NCBI GenBank assembly: GCA_005777415.1
Contig: SXMI01000057.1
Coordinates: forward strand, 1 to 33,473
DNA: 33,473 nucleotides
From: Actinomycetota bacterium
GTDB taxonomy: Bacteria; Actinomycetota; Acidimicrobiia; Acidimicrobiales; Microtrichaceae
Direction of reading: 5' to 3'
This document shows positions 30,738-33,473 of the stretch, piece after piece. The notes under the pieces were generated by a model that was not told the origin of the DNA, ran no database searches, and saw nothing but the letters and a program-made list of their open reading frames with translations. A program made the position numbers and the translations under genes. Every line of letters starts with the position of its first letter. The first letter of the stretch is position 1.

Positions 30738-31294
30738 TGCCCGACAAGCCCTCCCTCCCCAAGCCCTCCCTGCCCGGTGTCCTGAAGGGGCTCGGCGTGA
30801 CCTTGCGCACGGCCAAGGAGACCATGTTCCCGGACGGGCTGCTGCGCCCGCCGGCCCCGTCCCGGGGTGCGGCCACGGTGCAGTACCCGCACGAGAAGGA
30901 GGAGCCGGCTCCCCGGGCCCGTGGCGTCATCACCCTCAAGGAGGACAACTGCACGGCGTGCATGCTCTGCGCGCGTGAGTGTCCGGACTGGTGCATCTAC
31001 ATCGAGGCCCACAAGACGCTGGCCCCGCCCCGCCGTGAGGGCGGCAAGCCCCGGCAGGTGAACGCGCTCGACCGGTTCGACATCGACTACTCGCTCTGCA
31101 TGTACTGCGGGATCTGCGTCGAGGTCTGCCCGTTCGAGGCGCTGTTCTGGAGTCCCGAGTACGAGTACTCCGAAGTCCGGATCGCCGACCTGCTCCACGA
31201 CAAGGAGCGACTCGGCGACTGGTTCGAGACCGTGCCCGACTTCGAGCCGCTCGAGGCGGGCTCCGAGGTGAAGGTGAAGAAGGTGCCGCGGTGA
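30737..31294 (+). CDS. nuoI: NADH-quinone oxidoreductase subunit I
   Basis: NuoI carries clusters N6a and N6b. The 185-residue protein has two 4Fe-4S motifs: C72-x2-C75-x2-C78-x3-C82 in NCTACMLCARECP, and C121-x2-C124-x2-C127-x3-C131 in CMYCGICVEVCP. C86, just after the first, is an extra cysteine. The N-terminal 60 residues include an amphipathic membrane-lying helix (about 12-32) and a proline-rich linker, longer than in compact NuoI proteins. The ATG overlaps the nuoH stop by one base. Confidence 0.97.
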   Translation: MPDKPSLPKPSLPGVLKGLGVTLRTAKETMFPDGLLRPPAPSRGAATVQYPHEKEEPAPRARGVITLKEDNCTACMLCARECPDWCIYIEAHKTLAPPRREGGKPRQVNALDRFDIDYSLCMYCGICVEVCPFEALFWSPEYEYSEVRIADLLHDKERLGDWFETVPDFEPLEAGSEVKVKKVPR

Positions 31295-31872
31295 CCCCGC
31301 TGCTCGCCGCGACCACCTTCGACGTTCCCGGGAACGTGGTCTTCGCCGTGCTCGCCGTGTTCATGGTCGTCGCCGCCATCCGGGTGGTCACGACCCGCAA
31401 CATCGTGCACGCAGCCCTGTGGCTGGTCGTGGTGCTGGGCGGCAACGCCATCGTCTACCTGATCCTGCAGGCCGAGTTCGTCGCCATGACCCAGCTGCTC
31501 GTCTACATCGGCGCGATCATCGTCCTGTTCCTCTTCGGGATCATGCTGACCCGGGCACCGCTCGGGACCTCGGACGACCTCGACAACAACCAGCGGTGGC
31601 TCGGCGCCATCGTCGGGGTGCTGCTGCTGCTCGTGATCGGGTTCGCGGTCACCCGGACCTGGGGCGACGACCGCCTCGACTTCGCCGCCTACGACCTGCC
31701 CGTCGCGGACGAGACCGCCGGTGCGGTCGTGGAGCTCGGGGGCTCGGGCAACGGGCGGACCCAGGCGCTCGCCAACTCGATCTTCAGCGACTACCTGATC
31801 CCCTTCGAGGTCGTCTCGGTCCTCCTGACCGGCGCCCTGATCGGCGCCATCGTGCTGGCGAGGAGGGACTGA
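31291..31872 (+). CDS. nuoJ: NADH-quinone oxidoreductase subunit J
   Basis: NuoJ is a five-helix membrane subunit between NuoA/H and NuoK. The 193-residue protein has helices at about 12-30, 35-55, 60-82, 105-123 and 168-190. QAEFVAMTQLLVYIGAIIVL, the conserved block with the pi-bulge helix, lies around 58-78. GTG 31291 overlaps the nuoI stop, and nuoK begins 4 bases after its stop. Confidence 0.96.
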   Translation: MTPLLAATTFDVPGNVVFAVLAVFMVVAAIRVVTTRNIVHAALWLVVVLGGNAIVYLILQAEFVAMTQLLVYIGAIIVLFLFGIMLTRAPLGTSDDLDNNQRWLGAIVGVLLLLVIGFAVTRTWGDDRLDFAAYDLPVADETAGAVVELGGSGNGRTQALANSIFSDYLIPFEVVSVLLTGALIGAIVLARRD

Positions 31873-31876
31873 CGCC

Positions 31877-32173
31877 GTGCTGTTGAACCAGTTCCTCCTG
31901 CTCGCCGCCGTCCTGTTCTCCGTGGGCGTCTACGGGGTGATCGTCCGACGCAACGGCGTGCTGGTGCTCATGTCCGTGGAGCTGATCCTGAACGCCGTGA
32001 ACATCAACCTGATCGCCTTCAGCACCTTCTGGGGGCTGGGCGGTCAGGTGTTCGCCCTGTTCGTCATCGCCGTGGCCGCCGCCGAGGTCGGTGTCGGCCT
32101 GGCGATCGTGCTGCTCATCTACCGGAACCGCAGGTCGGTCGACATCGACCAACTCGACGAGCTGAAGGGCTGA
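31877..32173 (+). CDS. nuoK: NADH-quinone oxidoreductase subunit K
   Basis: NuoK is the smallest antiporter-like subunit. The 98-residue protein has three helices and both key membrane glutamates, E35 in LMSVELILNAVNINLIA and E70 in AVAAAEVGVGLAI. GTG 31877 has AGGAGGG about 9 bases upstream, a strong site reaching into the end of nuoJ. Length is normal. nuoL starts 10 bases after its stop. Confidence 0.97.
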   Translation: MLLNQFLLLAAVLFSVGVYGVIVRRNGVLVLMSVELILNAVNINLIAFSTFWGLGGQVFALFVIAVAAAEVGVGLAIVLLIYRNRRSVDIDQLDELKG

Positions 32174-32183
32174 GGCGTACCCC

Positions 32184-33473
32184 ATGTGGTTCTTCACACA
32201 CGTCTGGATCATGCCTGCCGTCATGGCCGGCTCGTTCCTGCTGATCCTGCTGTTCGGCAAGCGGATGCGCTTCAAGGGTGCCGAGATCGGCATCACCGCC
32301 GTCGCCGTCTGCCTCCTGTTCGCGCTCGCCACGGCGTTCAGCTGGTTCACCTGGAGCGCCGACTCGCCGACGGTGTCGGCCGACGCCCCGGCCGAGGTGC
32401 TCGAGGCGGCCGAGGTCGGCGCCCTCGCCGAGGTGCCGGACCAGTGTTCCCGTGTCGTCACCGAGCTGCGCGAGGGCGAGGGTGAGGGTGGGGGCTCCGA
32501 GGCCTCGTCGTCACCCGAGTCCGCTCCGGCCGGTGAGGGGGCCGCCCCGGCCGCCCCGGGAACCGGCGAGTCGGCCGCCGGGATGCTGCCGGCCGCGGCG
32601 TCGGCCGGTGGTGGCGGCGAGGAGACGCTGACCCGCCCCGTGGTCCGCTGTGCGTCCTGGTTCGACTCCGGATCGGCGCTCATCACCTGGGGCACCCAGA
32701 TCGACGGCCTGTCGGTGATGATGCTGGTGGTCGTCACGATCATCTCGCTGCTGGTCCACATCTTCTCCACGGACTACGTGCACGGGGACCGTCGCTACAC
32801 CCATTACTTCGCCTTCCTGTCCCTCTTCACGGGGTCGATGCTCTTCTTCGTGCTCTCGCAGAGCACGCTGCAGATGATCGTCGGGTGGGAGCTCGTGGGC
32901 GTGTGCTCGTTCGCGCTCATCGGCCACTGGTGGGAGGAGAAGCCGAACTCCGACGCCGCCCTCAAGGCCTTCCTGACCAACCGCGTCGGCGACATCGGCC
33001 TCCTGGTCGGGATGATCATCCTGTTCTTCGCCGCCGGGTCATCGTTCTCGACCATGGACGTGAACGTGCTCGCCCAGGAGGGTGCGATCTCGCACGGGCT
33101 CCTGCTGGCTGCGTCGGCCTGCCTGATCCTGGCCGTCATGTCGAAGTCCGGTCAGTTCGTCCTCCACACCTGGCTGCCCGACGCCATGGCGGGACCCACC
33201 CCGGTCTCGTCGCTGATCCACGCCGCCACCATGGTCGTCGCCGGCATCTTCATGGTCGCCCGGCTCTACCCGGTGTTCTTCGAGGGGCTCTCGATCGCCG
33301 GGTCGTCGGTCAACCTGCTGGCCGTCGTCGGTGCCGTGACGGCTCTGTTCGGCGCCCTGCTCGCCTTCGTCCAGAAGGACATCAAGAAGGTGCTGGCCTA
33401 CTCGACGGTGTCGCAGCTCGGCTTCATGGTCACCTCGCTGGGCGTCGGCGCCTGGACCGCCGCGATGTTCCAC
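32184..33473 (+). CDS. nuoL: NADH-quinone oxidoreductase subunit L, 3' end outside window, with large insertion
   Basis: NuoL is the distal proton-pumping antiporter-like subunit. The first 430 codons are present. The core is normal: MIVGWELVGVCSF with E236, MSKSGQFVLHTWLPDAMAGP with K321, and QKDIKKVLAYSTVSQLGF. Between the second and third helices, however, about 100 residues (58-158) replace the usual loop of roughly 30. This part is rich in Glu, Gly, Ala, Ser and Pro (for example EGEGEGGGSEASSSPES at 98-114) and has one cysteine near each end, C88 and C156, which could form a disulfide. By the known topology it faces outward. ATG 32184 has no clear ribosome site, but it is 10 bases after nuoK and the protein starts as family members do. 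The reading frame runs off the edge. Confidence 0.95.
   Translation, partial: MWFFTHVWIMPAVMAGSFLLILLFGKRMRFKGAEIGITAVAVCLLFALATAFSWFTWSADSPTVSADAPAEVLEAAEVGALAEVPDQCSRVVTELREGEGEGGGSEASSSPESAPAGEGAAPAAPGTGESAAGMLPAAASAGGGGEETLTRPVVRCASWFDSGSALITWGTQIDGLSVMMLVVVTIISLLVHIFSTDYVHGDRRYTHYFAFLSLFTGSMLFFVLSQSTLQMIVGWELVGVCSFALIGHWWEEKPNSDAALKAFLTNRVGDIGLLVGMIILFFAAGSSFSTMDVNVLAQEGAISHGLLLAASACLILAVMSKSGQFVLHTWLPDAMAGPTPVSSLIHAATMVVAGIFMVARLYPVFFEGLSIAGSSVNLLAVVGAVTALFGALLAFVQKDIKKVLAYSTVSQLGFMVTSLGVGAWTAAMFH

Overview
The window comes from a high-GC bacterium, most likely an actinomycete-lineage organism. GTG is the commonest start codon, neighbouring genes are often joined by 4-base GTGA overlaps, and third codon positions are almost all G or C in the right half. 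The gene content (an envelope-glycan locus next to an NADH dehydrogenase operon) would suit Acidimicrobiia, but that placement is inference. I see no rRNA, tRNA, CRISPR array or mobile element, and no gene-free stretch longer than about 250 bases.

Left part (1-12.5 kb): an unusual glycan or small-molecule modification block with looser codon use. A forward run holds the end of a methyltransferase, a polyprenyl-phosphate-type family 2 glycosyltransferase, a phytanoyl-CoA-dioxygenase-family Fe(II)/2-oxoglutarate enzyme and a polytopic membrane protein. Facing it is a reverse operon: SAM methyltransferase, small membrane protein, GMC flavin oxidoreductase with a ferredoxin-like cysteine motif, and a divergent DegT-family aminotransferase. 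Upstream on the same strand is a seven-repeat RCC1-like lipoprotein. A second membrane protein, paralogous to the first, follows on the forward strand.

Middle part (11.3-26.8 kb): a polysaccharide (EPS, capsule or O-antigen-like) locus. It contains a Wzz/BY-kinase fusion, seven glycosyltransferases (three GT2 or GT4 on the reverse strand, four on the forward strand), a CapK-type adenylate-forming enzyme and a GNAT acetyltransferase. A reverse operon of DegT sugar aminotransferase, initiating sugar-phosphate transferase and low-molecular-weight tyrosine phosphatase closes it. The phosphatase and kinase form a plausible Wzb/Wzc regulatory pair although about 10 kb apart. No Wzx flippase, Wzy polymerase or nucleotide-sugar dehydratase is recognised.

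Right part (26.9 kb to end): the respiratory complex I operon nuoA-B-C-D-H-I-J-K-L, all forward and tightly packed, running off the window inside nuoL. It has a good promoter that predicts a leaderless nuoA mRNA. The NADH-input genes nuoE, nuoF and nuoG are absent between nuoD and nuoH. NuoL carries a long low-complexity periplasmic insertion bounded by two cysteines.

The best candidates for something undescribed are the GMC/DegT/methyltransferase/membrane operon, the glycosyltransferase with a decayed second GT-A domain, and the NuoL insertion in an EFG-less complex I.
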